From positions 1 to 64,000 of the forward strand of contig JAUHXC010000037.1 of NCBI GenBank assembly GCA_030427205.1: a stretch of DNA of 64,000 nt. Direction: 5' to 3'. The stretch comes from a bacterium. Lineage in GTDB: Bacteria > Myxococcota_A > Bradymonadia > UBA7976 > UBA1532. This document shows positions 8,520 to 17,927 of the stretch, piece after piece. Every line of letters begins with the position of its first letter. Positions within the stretch are counted from its first letter, which is position 1. The translations under genes were made by a program, and so were the position numbers. The notes under the pieces were generated by a model. That model did not search any database and was not told the origin of the DNA. It saw only the letters and a program-made list of their open reading frames with translations.

Positions 8520-10448
8520 TCAGCCGCACCAGGCGCAGCGTTCGCCGAGAGCGGCAGTCGAGTCGTCGGCGGAGGGGACCGAGGCCGGCGTGGCCTTGCC
8601 ACAGTCGGAGCACGTGTTGGTGCCCCAGTGGGCCCGGCAGCTGACGCACTCGAAGAGGAAGGCGCGCGCGTCGGCTCGCTCTGGCCGCGCGTTGGGCGTG
8701 CCGCACTCGGGGCACACCCCCAATGTCATGGCGTTGGTTGAGAGGTCGGCGAGGGCTCCTCGTGCCGACGCGACATCGTGTTCTCGCTCATCCGGCCGTC
8801 GCTTGTAGGCGGGAACCGTCGCCGTGAGTCCCCCGATTCGGTCTCCCGCGACAGCGGCCGGCCAGTGCACGACCCGGACTCGATCCGGCTGTTGTCCCGG
8901 CGCCAGCCAATCGAGCTCGCTGACGATGGGAGCCCGGAGTCGACGGGGCAGCTCGGCGGAGAGAGGCCAGCGCCCGAGGCGTGGGGCGTGGAGCCACCAC
9001 TTGACGGCCCGGCGGATGCGCTCGACGCTCTCCAGGCACAAGGGTGACACCGTGATCGCGCTGGGGCCCGCCTCCGCGGGGTCGAAGGGCGGCGTCGGCG
9101 GCTGCTTCTCACGGGGGATGCCATCGATGAGCACCGCGATCGTCCGCGGCATGTACGGGCTCTGCGCATCGGATCGGGCATCGAGGGTGTCGAGCGAGCG
9201 AGCGGTGCGTGCGGCAGCGCTGTCGAGGACCGCGGGCAGGGGTACGAAGCACCAGTGGGGACGGGCCGAACCGGTGAGACAGACGACGCCGTCGGCGCCG
9301 ATCGAGAGCGTGGCGTCGAGGTCCTGCCCGCGCCAGCGCAAGCGCCAGCCGCGAGGCTCAGGCTTCGACTCGACATCGAGGCTATGGAGCGCGCGCGCGA
9401 CGACCAGCAAGACGAAGCGATCAAAGGCGGCGGCGAATCGCTGCCGCTCGGCGTGGCGCTCCTCGGGGTCCGGCGTGGGCTCGATCCGAGCATCGAGCCA
9501 CGCCCGCCACAGCCGGGCGACGAAGCGGTAGCGCTGGTCGTTGACCAACAGGTTCGTCTGGCGCAAGGCATCGCCGATCCGCGTCCGGCGGGGGATTGCG
9601 CGGTACAGCGTGCTGTCGAGCGTGCCTTGCAGCCGGCGGCGCAGCGCGGCGACCCGGCCCTCGGTCTCGCGGGCGACCTCCAGCGCGGTGCGATTCGCAT
9701 GCTCCTCGCCCCACAAGGCGGTCAGCCGAGTCCGGCGGCGCCACCCCACCTCGTGGACGCGGTCGCTGAGGTTGCTGATGTCTTCGAGCAGGCCGACCAG
9801 GGCGCGCAGCTCGCCCAGGCGCCGGGTCAGCCAGCGCAGGATGTGGTCGATCAGGCGGGCGGCGGCGCGGTTCTCGTAGAAGTCGATGTCGTCGTCGATG
9901 ACTCGGGCCAGGAGGCGACGGGGGCGTACGCCGGTCAGCGTCGGCGCCTCCCAATCGTCGGCGCGGGTGGCGAGGGTCAGCGGCGCACGACGCGCCGGGC
10001 GCTTGACCCGGTCCAGGGCTCGCCGCTCGGCGCTCACCCGCAGCCGGGTGTGCGGGCTGCGGGCGATGGCGAGCAGGTGGTGCATCTCGTCTTCGAGTTG
10101 CGCGGTGAACGCGGTCGCCCGGATGCGCCGGTTGATCCCCGGTACGAGCGGCGATGTCTTCGTGAGGCGCTCGATATCGGGGGCGTCGCCGAGGGTCTCC
10201 GCGATGTGCAACAGGCTGTCGACCAGCAGCTCGGGCGGCGCCTCGGGGGCCACATAGCGGCCTGTGACGGCCTGCTCGCCAACGTCAACGCGCCAACTGT
10301 CGCCATCCAGTGGCAGGAGGCGGTCGCCAGCCCGCATCGGGACCGACGCCATGATGGCCGGGCCCGACGCCAGAGCGTACCGACCCGGTACCGAATCGAG
10401 CGCGGGCCGTTCGACGGACCGATCCGACCAGCGGTCGCGCCATGTCAT
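8520..10448 (-). CDS. DUF2357/McrC-like protein with C-terminal zinc ribbons
   Basis: 642 aa. The centre carries the DUF2357-type signature DFYENRAAARLIDHILRWL followed by a long helical stretch (about 195-330), a feature of McrC-like partners of McrB GTPases. The last 70 residues hold four Cys pairs (CPEC, CVSC, CSDC, CAWC), forming two zinc ribbons that could bind nucleic acid. I see no clear PD-(D/E)xK nuclease motif, so cleavage by this subunit is uncertain. Its ATG overlaps the McrB stop (ATGA), and it is the last gene of the defence operon. In McrBC-type systems this subunit recognises or cuts the target while McrB supplies GTP-driven movement. Confidence 0.6.
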   Translation of the reverse strand: MTWRDRWSDRSVERPALDSVPGRYALASGPAIMASVPMRAGDRLLPLDGDSWRVDVGEQAVTGRYVAPEAPPELLVDSLLHIAETLGDAPDIERLTKTSPLVPGINRRIRATAFTAQLEDEMHHLLAIARSPHTRLRVSAERRALDRVKRPARRAPLTLATRADDWEAPTLTGVRPRRLLARVIDDDIDFYENRAAARLIDHILRWLTRRLGELRALVGLLEDISNLSDRVHEVGWRRRTRLTALWGEEHANRTALEVARETEGRVAALRRRLQGTLDSTLYRAIPRRTRIGDALRQTNLLVNDQRYRFVARLWRAWLDARIEPTPDPEERHAERQRFAAAFDRFVLLVVARALHSLDVESKPEPRGWRLRWRGQDLDATLSIGADGVVCLTGSARPHWCFVPLPAVLDSAAARTARSLDTLDARSDAQSPYMPRTIAVLIDGIPREKQPPTPPFDPAEAGPSAITVSPLCLESVERIRRAVKWWLHAPRLGRWPLSAELPRRLRAPIVSELDWLAPGQQPDRVRVVHWPAAVAGDRIGGLTATVPAYKRRPDEREHDVASARGALADLSTNAMTLGVCPECGTPNARPERADARAFLFECVSCRAHWGTNTCSDCGKATPASVPSADDSTAALGERCAWCG

Positions 10449-13045
10449 CGGCCCGACCCGCTCTTCTTCTTGTCCAGCTCGTGGCCGAGGATCTTCAGCG
10501 ACCGATCGGGGTCGTGGTTGCCGTCGATACTCTCCCAGTTCTCGGTGATCGCGCCGTAGAGCGCCTCGATGTCATCGGTGCTGGTGTCGTACCGATCCCG
10601 GACCTTGCGCAAGATCTTCGTGGCGAGGATGTGATCCATCGCCTCGCCCATCGAGCCCCCCGCCGCGATGATCACCGGGGCGTATCGCTGGACCTGATCT
10701 TCGAGACGGTTGCCCCAGCCCACCCGGAAGCGGCGGTCGAGAACGGTGCCAACCGAGCCCGCCAGCGTCTTCATCGCAGCGCGCGCGTCCGCGCCATGCT
10801 TCTCGATGGCGGTATCGAAGGCACCCTGCAGCGTGGCCAGCGCGAGCGGCTCGGACGGTGGCTTGGCGAGGCGCATGTCGGGCCGGAAGCTCTCTCGCTG
10901 GCGCGGCAACTCCATGACGTGGGCCCGGTCGTAGGTCTTGTCGGCGAACTCGACCGTGGTCTCATCGTGGTTGGCCGTGCCTACGAACCATACGTTGGGC
11001 GGCAGCGCGATCTTACGACCGTCGGCGACGAACCGCGAAGGGTGTGCCTGGGGGGCGTGCTCCATCAGCGTGATCTGAGCGTCGTCGGGGCGTTCGAGCG
11101 CCGAGAGCAGCGTCGCGAAGTACTGCTCGGGGCGCGACAGGTTCATCTCGTCGAGCACGATGATGAACGGCCGCCCGGCGTGGGCCGGCGTGCCCGCGCG
11201 ATACAGCGCCTTGAGAAACTCGCTCTCGTAGAAGCGCCGCTGGAAGGCGTTGTAGTGCCCGAGCAGGTCGAGTTGATCCCGCCAACCGGCTTGAACCTCG
11301 ACCAGATCGATGGCCGCGTCCTCCAGCGTCGCCCCTCCGATAGCCCGCGCGAACGCCCGCGGCAGGCTGGTCTTGCCGGTGCCGCTGATGCCTTGCAGCA
11401 GGTGCAGGCGGCTCATGGACAAGCCGCCGATGAAGCTGCGGATGTCGCGCTCGGTATAGCACAGCCGCTTGCTCGCATCGCTCGGGTCATGGGCGATGCG
11501 GTGGCGCACCCGCGTGGCGAAGCGCTCGAGGTCGAGCGGGCGACCATCGAGGGGGATGGGTTCCTTCAGCTCGACGGTGCCGTCCATCGCCGCGCACTCG
11601 CTGAACGGGTTGGCGGCGCCGCCCTTCTCCCGCAATTCACCCACATCGCGGCGAAGCTCGTCGACGGCGACCTTCAGGGTCTCGCGGTGGATCTCGAGGA
11701 CCTCTTTCTCCCGCACGAGTTGCTCGTGGGTCGCTGCGTCGACTCGGTAGGCCGACGCCTGGGCCTCCGCGCGTGCCTTGCCCGCTCTCAGGTCGTCACA
11801 GTCGGCCCGCGCCGCGCGCAACTGCTCTTCCAACTCGATCAGTCGCTCCTCGGCGGCCCGGCCAGGGCGGGCATCCAACTCACGCTGCGCTTCGGCGACG
11901 CGGTCGCGCAGGCGCTCGAGCTCGTCGAGGACCGCCGTCGGCTCTTTGCCATCGAACGCGCGGTCGAGCGCCCGGCGAGCCTCCAGGTCGGCGAAGAGGC
12001 GATCGCGCTCGGCCTCTACTGTCTCCCGCCGTCGCTGCTCGGCGCGCGCCTCGTCTTGCAACGCCTGGATGCGGTCTGCCGCGCGGCGTTCGATCTCGTC
12101 GTCGAGCGCCGCGCGGTCCTCTCCGAGCAGCGTCTTCTCGAGGTCGAGGCGGCCCTTGATGCGATGCACCTCGCCCTCCCGCTCCCGAAGCGCTGCCCGC
12201 TGGTCATCGAGGTCGGCGCGGAGGCCGGTGAGTTCTGCCTCGACTGCGGTGCGGCGTTCGGCGACCTCACGTTCTGCTGCATCCCTACGCTCCCGAAGCT
12301 CATCGGCGAGCGCGGCGAATCTCTGCTCTCGGTGGGCGGCCAACTCGGCTTCGAGGGCCTCACGGCGCTGTATGCGTTCCCGATCGAACTCGGCGTGCGC
12401 TGCGGCGATGCGGGCGCGGGCCGCGTCGGCCTCGACCCGCAAGGCCTGCAGCTGCTCTTCGAGTTGGCCCAGACTCTTCTTGTTGCGCTCGATGAACCCG
12501 GCCTCGGCGGCCTGCTCCCGCTCGGCGATCGCGGCCTGTCGGTCGTTGAGGGCAGCCTCGCGGCGGTCGAGCGTTCGGTCGCGTTGGTTCAGCGCGCCCT
12601 CACGTCCGTCGAGATGCAGCTTGCGATCGTCCAGCGCCTTCTCGTGGCGCGCCAGGGCCGCGCGCGTCTCGGCGAGCTCCTCGCTCTGCTCCTGCCAGCG
12701 CTTTTCTGTCTTCTTGCGATCGGCTTTGAGCGCCGTCTCCCGGTTGGTGACGCCCTGCTCGCGGCGTTCCGCCTCCGAGAGGCGCTTGTCGGCGGCGCGT
12801 GCCTTGGCTTCGTATGCGGCCTGGGCTTCACGCAAGAGCTTCCACTCATCGGCGAGATCGGGCTTCGATGGCGCCTTCGGCGTCTGACCGGCGATGCGCT
12901 TGCGCTCGTCTGCCGAGAGCCCCTCCATGGCGGCCTCGTGCGCCTTCTCACCCGATGGCTGAGCTGGCTTGGACGATGCGCCCCGCGATTGACTGCCCGA
13001 TCGCTTCCCGCTGTTGTTCCTGTTTCGGTTCTTTCCACGTCCCAT
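10445..13045 (-). CDS. Coiled-coil McrB-like AAA+ GTPase
   Basis: 866 aa. After a basic low-complexity start, residues about 60-480 are almost continuous coiled coil (heptads rich in E, R, A, L). The C-terminal third is a McrB-type AAA+ domain: Walker A GISGTGKTS near residue 551, Walker B FIIVLDEMNLSR near 630, and the McrB-typical VWFVGTANHDET with a following Asp-Arg-Ala. A long coiled coil fused to McrB is the defining trait of the CoCoNuT branch of type IV restriction systems. The predicted job is a hexameric GTP-driven motor loading the McrC-like partner. A 27-bp gap separates it from the HEPN gene, and its stop overlaps the McrC-like start. Confidence 0.8.
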   Translation of the reverse strand: MGRGKNRNRNNSGKRSGSQSRGASSKPAQPSGEKAHEAAMEGLSADERKRIAGQTPKAPSKPDLADEWKLLREAQAAYEAKARAADKRLSEAERREQGVTNRETALKADRKKTEKRWQEQSEELAETRAALARHEKALDDRKLHLDGREGALNQRDRTLDRREAALNDRQAAIAEREQAAEAGFIERNKKSLGQLEEQLQALRVEADAARARIAAAHAEFDRERIQRREALEAELAAHREQRFAALADELRERRDAAEREVAERRTAVEAELTGLRADLDDQRAALREREGEVHRIKGRLDLEKTLLGEDRAALDDEIERRAADRIQALQDEARAEQRRRETVEAERDRLFADLEARRALDRAFDGKEPTAVLDELERLRDRVAEAQRELDARPGRAAEERLIELEEQLRAARADCDDLRAGKARAEAQASAYRVDAATHEQLVREKEVLEIHRETLKVAVDELRRDVGELREKGGAANPFSECAAMDGTVELKEPIPLDGRPLDLERFATRVRHRIAHDPSDASKRLCYTERDIRSFIGGLSMSRLHLLQGISGTGKTSLPRAFARAIGGATLEDAAIDLVEVQAGWRDQLDLLGHYNAFQRRFYESEFLKALYRAGTPAHAGRPFIIVLDEMNLSRPEQYFATLLSALERPDDAQITLMEHAPQAHPSRFVADGRKIALPPNVWFVGTANHDETTVEFADKTYDRAHVMELPRQRESFRPDMRLAKPPSEPLALATLQGAFDTAIEKHGADARAAMKTLAGSVGTVLDRRFRVGWGNRLEDQVQRYAPVIIAAGGSMGEAMDHILATKILRKVRDRYDTSTDDIEALYGAITENWESIDGNHDPDRSLKILGHELDKKKSGSGR

Positions 13046-13072
13046 GTGTGGCTCCCGTGCCTGCCCGTGGGC

Positions 13073-14635
13073 TCAGCGCCATGCCATACGAGCCATGAAG
13101 ACTCGCAGGATGGCATAGGTGTGTTCGATGTGTGTCTTCAGCGCATCGGGGGTCAAAGTGGTCTCGTCCTGTCGCGCGTGAGCCGCCGCGTTGCGCTCCG
13201 GCGCCATGGCGTCGATGTGCTGCAACGCTGTGGGGATCTCGGCCGCCAGCGCCCGCAGCGGGTGGTCTTCATGGGCGTCCGCCGCGAGCAGCGCGGCGCC
13301 GATCTGCCGGCCGAGCGCAGCGTCGCCATGGGTGACCGCCGAGATGATATTGCCGCGCCGCGTACGCGAGAAGCGTTCCGGCAGCGGCGTCTCGAAGCCG
13401 ATGTCGGCGGCGATGGCGTCGAGCAGCATCGCGTTGCGGCTCTTGTCCTTCCAGCTCAGTCGATCGACGTTGTCCCGCCCGCAGCGCCACCGCTCGACGA
13501 TGACCCGGAACGCCTGCTCCAGCGCCTTGTTGGCTTCGAGCACGGCCGTCTCGGCCCTTGCCTTGCGATCGGCTCTCCGCTTGAACTCGGCGAGGGCGCG
13601 CTCCATCTCCATCAGGTTGCGCTCGAAGGGCAGCCCGACCACGGCCGCCGAGAGCGCGCTTTCAATCGCCGCGCGTGCCTCGCCGTCGAGGGCTGACTGC
13701 CATGTATCGAGCTCGGCGGCGAGGGCATCCACCCGCTCGCCGGTCAACCGGCGCAGCTCGTCCGCCAACGGGGCAAAGCCTCGGGCCACCTCGGTGATCC
13801 GCCGCCGAAGGGGGTAGAGGTCGCCATGGCCGAACGGATCGGCAACCCGCCAGCGGCCGTCGCCCGACTCCCGGGGCACGTAGATCCAGGTGGCGAGGAA
13901 CAGGGGCATGGGTCGATCGTCGACGATCGAGACCCTCTGCAGAACGGCAGGGCTCTGCGTGGCGTGCGGCGCCGAGACCCAGTCCAGGTCCTGCTCGGCG
14001 GCGTGGTCACGCACACCCTGAACGTGGCCGGCGAAGGCGGCCAGCACGGCCTCCGGCTCGGGCACCGCGCAGCGGATATCGCGGTCTCTCGGGGCCACGA
14101 AGAAGATGGGCCGGACCCGCGGCTTGCCCCGGCTGCCGAGGCGCAGCATCGGCCACTGTCCGACCTCACTCGCCGGCTGGGTCTCGGCGTACTCCAGGCG
14201 CTCGGCGATGCGTCCGAGCAGCTGACCCGAGTAGGGGCACTGGAAGACATAGCGGCTGACGAGCGGCGCCTGCCGCGCCTCTTCATCCTCTTCGAGGGCC
14301 CGCTGACCGGGGGGCAGCAACTCACCGCGGTGGTCGAGGTAGCCCCACGCCTGGAGTCCGCCGACGAGGTGCGCCGCCAGATCGGGCTTGATGTCGAGCA
14401 ACTCGGCGACCCGATCGACCCGATGCGTACCCGCGCCCGCCAGCCGCAGCACCGTCCGTTGAAAGACATCCAGCGGGCGCTCGTGGGTCGGATCGGGCGT
14501 GACCACCCGCCAGGCCAACGCAGGCCACGCGAGCCATCGATACCGAGCGCGCTCCACGGCCGGTCGAATGTGATGCCGGATCACGGGTGCGCGCCCATCG
14601 AAGGTGAGGGGCTCAAGCATCGAGATGACGACCAT
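13073..14635 (-). CDS. Winged-helix / HEPN-domain protein, predicted RNase
   Basis: 520 aa from the ATG at 14635, which has GGAGG six bases upstream and overlaps the helicase gene by 23 bp. Residues about 55-115 read as a winged helix (VFQRTVLRLAGAGTHRVDR, AELLDIKPDLAAHL, GYLDHRGELLPPG). A helical middle has coiled-coil character (about 330-380). The last 80 residues are helical and contain ERNAAAHAR, that is R-N-x3-H, the Rx4-6H motif of HEPN ribonucleases with the usual polar residue after Arg. No database family comes to mind for the whole protein. HEPN RNases are common effectors that cleave host or viral RNA in abortive infection. Here it would be the RNA-cutting arm of the system. Confidence 0.55.
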   Translation of the reverse strand: MVVISMLEPLTFDGRAPVIRHHIRPAVERARYRWLAWPALAWRVVTPDPTHERPLDVFQRTVLRLAGAGTHRVDRVAELLDIKPDLAAHLVGGLQAWGYLDHRGELLPPGQRALEEDEEARQAPLVSRYVFQCPYSGQLLGRIAERLEYAETQPASEVGQWPMLRLGSRGKPRVRPIFFVAPRDRDIRCAVPEPEAVLAAFAGHVQGVRDHAAEQDLDWVSAPHATQSPAVLQRVSIVDDRPMPLFLATWIYVPRESGDGRWRVADPFGHGDLYPLRRRITEVARGFAPLADELRRLTGERVDALAAELDTWQSALDGEARAAIESALSAAVVGLPFERNLMEMERALAEFKRRADRKARAETAVLEANKALEQAFRVIVERWRCGRDNVDRLSWKDKSRNAMLLDAIAADIGFETPLPERFSRTRRGNIISAVTHGDAALGRQIGAALLAADAHEDHPLRALAAEIPTALQHIDAMAPERNAAAHARQDETTLTPDALKTHIEHTYAILRVFMARMAWR

Positions 14636-17600
14636 CGGGCCCTCCGCACAGGTCGTGGAACGCACTCAGCGCAGGCACCGCCGCCCGCCCGTCGTCCGAG
14701 GTCACCATCGCCCCGTCGCCCACGATGAGCAGCAGGCGGCGTTGGCGGCTCATGGCGACGCACAGCCGGTTGGCGAGCATCAGGTGGCCATAGGTGCGAC
14801 GTCGCGCCCGCTCGTCGGGCGCCGGTCGGTCGCTCGTGCGGGTCATCGAGAGCAGCACGACGTCGAACTCCTTACCTTGGAAGGCATCGACCGTGCCGAT
14901 GCGAAGGCGCTCCTGGTGAGTATCGGTCGACCGGAAGGCCGGGGCGATCTGCCATCGGCTGTCCTGGTCCGTGGCCAACCCGACTTGCTTGGCTGCGCGC
15001 CAGATGGCATCCACCTGCGCCCGGTAGAACGCGATGACACCAAACGTGAGCCCGGGCGCGGCCTCCATCAGTCGGCGCAGGCGCTGCGCGAGCGTGCGCG
15101 CCTCGGCCTCGCGGTAGACGCTGCCTCGGCCGTCTCGCCGCTCGATGCCCGCCGCGTGGGGCACGTTCAACCAGCCGGCGCAGCGGCCGGCGAACTCGGG
15201 CAGGGTGTGCGCGAAGTCGGACGCGGGACGCCCCGAGCCCACCCGCTCGCCGTGCGGCACGTAGAACTGCGCGCTGATGAAGTCACCGAGCGTCGGGTGC
15301 ATGCGGTACTGCCGGTCGAGGGTGACCACCCGCGGGATGCCATCCCGCGCCTGGCGAGCCTTGAGCTCGTCGTAGAGCCGTTCGAAGAGGCTGGTCTTGA
15401 GCGCTGCGGCCTCCTCCTCGGCCACCGATGACTCCAGGTCGCGCTCGATCTCCGGCTCAAGCAGATGCGGGAGCTGCCGGTGGTCGCCGACGAGCACGAT
15501 GCGGCGCTCGGCCAGCGACATCGGGATCAACAGGTCGAGCGGGTTGGCCCGCGCCGCCTCATCGACGACGACCGACTCGAAGGCCACCCGATCGCTTGCG
15601 CCGAGAGCGTCCCACATCCGCCCGCTCGTAGACTGTTGACAGGTCGCGGCGAGGACGCGGGTGTAGCGGGCGATAGCCGCGCGGGTCGGGCCCGGCTCGC
15701 CGGTGAGGGTGTCGACGTAGTCCTGCAGGATCTCGCCGATGCCATCCGGTGAGCGGGTGATGCGGTCGACCCAGTCGTCCAGCGCGTGGCCCAGCAGCCG
15801 GTGCAACTCGGCGTCGGCGAGCTGGCGATGCGCCGGCCGGGGATCGGGCACGAGGCGGTCGAGCAGTCGATCACGCAGTGCGCCGAGATCGCTGAGGAAG
15901 GGTGGCGTCTCGTCGCCATGCCAGTCAGCGGCCCGTCGAAGCAGGGCGTCGTCCTCGGGGTTCAGCAGCCCCGAGCGGCGCAGCCGGATCAACGCCTTGA
16001 GCGCCTGACGTGGGCCGCCATCGGCGAAGGCTTCGGGACGGTCGTACAGCCCCCACAGCGCCTTGCGGTACAGCCTGCGTGTTTCGGGCGAGAGGCCGTC
16101 GTCGGCATCGACCCGATCGAGCGCGTCGAGCCGGGCACGCACTGCGTCGACCCGCTCGACGGCGATCTGCCCGCAGCCGAGTTCGAGGATTCGTTCGACC
16201 TTCGCCCGGACATCGGCGCGCGACGTCGGGGTGCGCATGACGGCGACAGCGAGCCGGCGCGCCTCGTCCAGCCGAGCCGCTGCCGGCCGGGTCTCGACGA
16301 GCCCTCGGACGGCGTCCGCCCGCTGCCGGATCCAGCGGCCGACGTTGTCGAGCCGCACCGCGGCGTCGCGCTTGCGCCCCACCTTGACCGTCGGCAGGCC
16401 ATAGACCTCGATCTCGCCCGCGGCGTGCTCGACGGCGTCGTGCTGGAAGCTGCTCAGCAGCGACCGCCCGTTGATGACGACCCCCTTCTCGTCGAGTTCA
16501 GCGAGGCGGATCTGCAGCGCGGCCAGGGTCCGGGTCTTGCCGGTGCCCGGCGGCCCTTGGATGATCGCCACATCGGGGGTGTTGATCGCGGCTTCGATCG
16601 CTTGCCGCTGGGCAGCCGTGGGTGTCCCACCAAAGGCATCGCGGACTTTGGGTGTGAGCGGTGGATGCCGCCGATGACGAGCCGGGGTGGGGGTGCGGCC
16701 TTCGAGGATCAACCCGAGCTGCGGCATCGGCCCGCTCGCGGAGCGGATCATGTCATCAGCCTGCTGCTGACGCCGCAGCCGCACCAGATCGCCGACGATC
16801 GACAGAAGCAATACGCCACTCTCGGGCGGCTTGTCGCGCTGGTCGCCGTCGTAGCTCAGCGTGATCTGCCGAGGATCGCTGTCGATGACCCGGGCCGTGT
16901 AGCGCGTCGTCCGCGCACCGCGGGTGGTGATCAGCGCTTCGGCGTCCTCGGCGCTGAGTTCATCGTCGCCGTCTTCGTCCTCGGCCTCCAGGAGCCGTTG
17001 CCAGTCCGCGGGCACTGTCTCCATGGCGTCGAGCTCGATGGCCCGGCCCTCGCCGAGCCGCCCGAACCGCCCGCGGACGTCTCGGTCGCCGTCGATGACG
17101 AACGCCCAGTCGCCGTCGGCGGTCCGCTCGCGCTTGTGATAGGGCAGCACCCCGAACGCGCGGCGCCTCTCGAGCAGGCGGCGGCCCTCCAGGGTCCAGT
17201 AGCGCCGCCAGATGGCGAGGTAGCTGTCGTCCTGCCCGATCAGCTGATCCAGTTCGGCCCGCGCCACGCCGCGCAGGGCGCCGGCGCGGGTCCCGTCGAC
17301 GATGCTCAGGTCACCCTCGAGCAAGGCCGGTGGACGCCGCTCCGACGGGCGAGCGGGACGGGTGGCGAAGGTGACCCGGGTCACGAAGGCGCGCTCGTCG
17401 CGGTTGACGATGTCGGCGGTGACGCCCTCGCCGTGCATCCGGAACGAGTGCTCGATGCTCGGATCGGGGCCGGCGGTCACGATCGCCCGGCTCTGTCCGT
17501 CACCCTCGGCGGGCAGCAGCAGCCGGTCGCCGAGGTAGGCGCAGACGGCCTCGGGGGTGAGGTTCTGACCCGTGTGGACTCGCACGTCCTCGACGACCTT

Positions 17601-17927
17601 CTCGTCGACCCCGAAGGCGAGCGCCACGTCTGGCCGAATGTGGCGCCCGAAGGTGTGCACCTGCACCGACAGCATGCGGCCGCCGTTCGACCGCCCGGCG
17701 ATCCAGGCGACGCGCGGGAGGTCGGCCTCCACGATGCTGCGCAGCGCCTCGCTGCCCCCGAGCGGGATCGGCGAGTCCTCGCTGAGCAGGACGATCTCGC
17801 CGCTCGTCGAGAGCCGCGCGATGCGCACGCCACGCCCCCGGGTGAGCGCCCGGGCAAAGGCGGCGCCGTCGACCCGGACCGCTTCGATGACCGTGATCTG
17901 GCCGTGCGCGAGTCGGCTGAGCTTCAT
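14613..17927 (-). CDS. UPF1/DNA2-like superfamily 1 helicase
   Basis: About 1,104 aa; ATG at 17927 overlaps the kinase stop (ATGA). The N-terminal 400 residues are a beta-rich accessory region. The helicase motifs then appear in order: GPPGTGKTRT (I), VVVDEAARA (II), LVGDHRQLPH (III), DRQYRMHP (IV), GTVDAFQGKEFDVVLLS (V) and VAMSRQRRLLLIVGD (VI). The RQYRMHP and DAFQGKE forms place it in the UPF1/DNA2/Nam7 class, which acts on RNA or single-stranded DNA. It sits between a signalling kinase and a HEPN protein in one operon, suggesting unwinding of the target nucleic acid. Confidence 0.85.
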   Translation of the reverse strand: MKLSRLAHGQITVIEAVRVDGAAFARALTRGRGVRIARLSTSGEIVLLSEDSPIPLGGSEALRSIVEADLPRVAWIAGRSNGGRMLSVQVHTFGRHIRPDVALAFGVDEKVVEDVRVHTGQNLTPEAVCAYLGDRLLLPAEGDGQSRAIVTAGPDPSIEHSFRMHGEGVTADIVNRDERAFVTRVTFATRPARPSERRPPALLEGDLSIVDGTRAGALRGVARAELDQLIGQDDSYLAIWRRYWTLEGRRLLERRRAFGVLPYHKRERTADGDWAFVIDGDRDVRGRFGRLGEGRAIELDAMETVPADWQRLLEAEDEDGDDELSAEDAEALITTRGARTTRYTARVIDSDPRQITLSYDGDQRDKPPESGVLLLSIVGDLVRLRRQQQADDMIRSASGPMPQLGLILEGRTPTPARHRRHPPLTPKVRDAFGGTPTAAQRQAIEAAINTPDVAIIQGPPGTGKTRTLAALQIRLAELDEKGVVINGRSLLSSFQHDAVEHAAGEIEVYGLPTVKVGRKRDAAVRLDNVGRWIRQRADAVRGLVETRPAAARLDEARRLAVAVMRTPTSRADVRAKVERILELGCGQIAVERVDAVRARLDALDRVDADDGLSPETRRLYRKALWGLYDRPEAFADGGPRQALKALIRLRRSGLLNPEDDALLRRAADWHGDETPPFLSDLGALRDRLLDRLVPDPRPAHRQLADAELHRLLGHALDDWVDRITRSPDGIGEILQDYVDTLTGEPGPTRAAIARYTRVLAATCQQSTSGRMWDALGASDRVAFESVVVDEAARANPLDLLIPMSLAERRIVLVGDHRQLPHLLEPEIERDLESSVAEEEAAALKTSLFERLYDELKARQARDGIPRVVTLDRQYRMHPTLGDFISAQFYVPHGERVGSGRPASDFAHTLPEFAGRCAGWLNVPHAAGIERRDGRGSVYREAEARTLAQRLRRLMEAAPGLTFGVIAFYRAQVDAIWRAAKQVGLATDQDSRWQIAPAFRSTDTHQERLRIGTVDAFQGKEFDVVLLSMTRTSDRPAPDERARRRTYGHLMLANRLCVAMSRQRRLLLIVGDGAMVTSDDGRAAVPALSAFHDLCGGPDGRHLDA

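Noticed and set aside
10442..13696. Very long open frame on the plus strand opposite the McrB and HEPN genes
   Set aside because: It mirrors the minus-strand genes codon for codon, as happens in GC-rich DNA. The minus frames carry Walker, HEPN and coiled-coil motifs; the plus frame has none.
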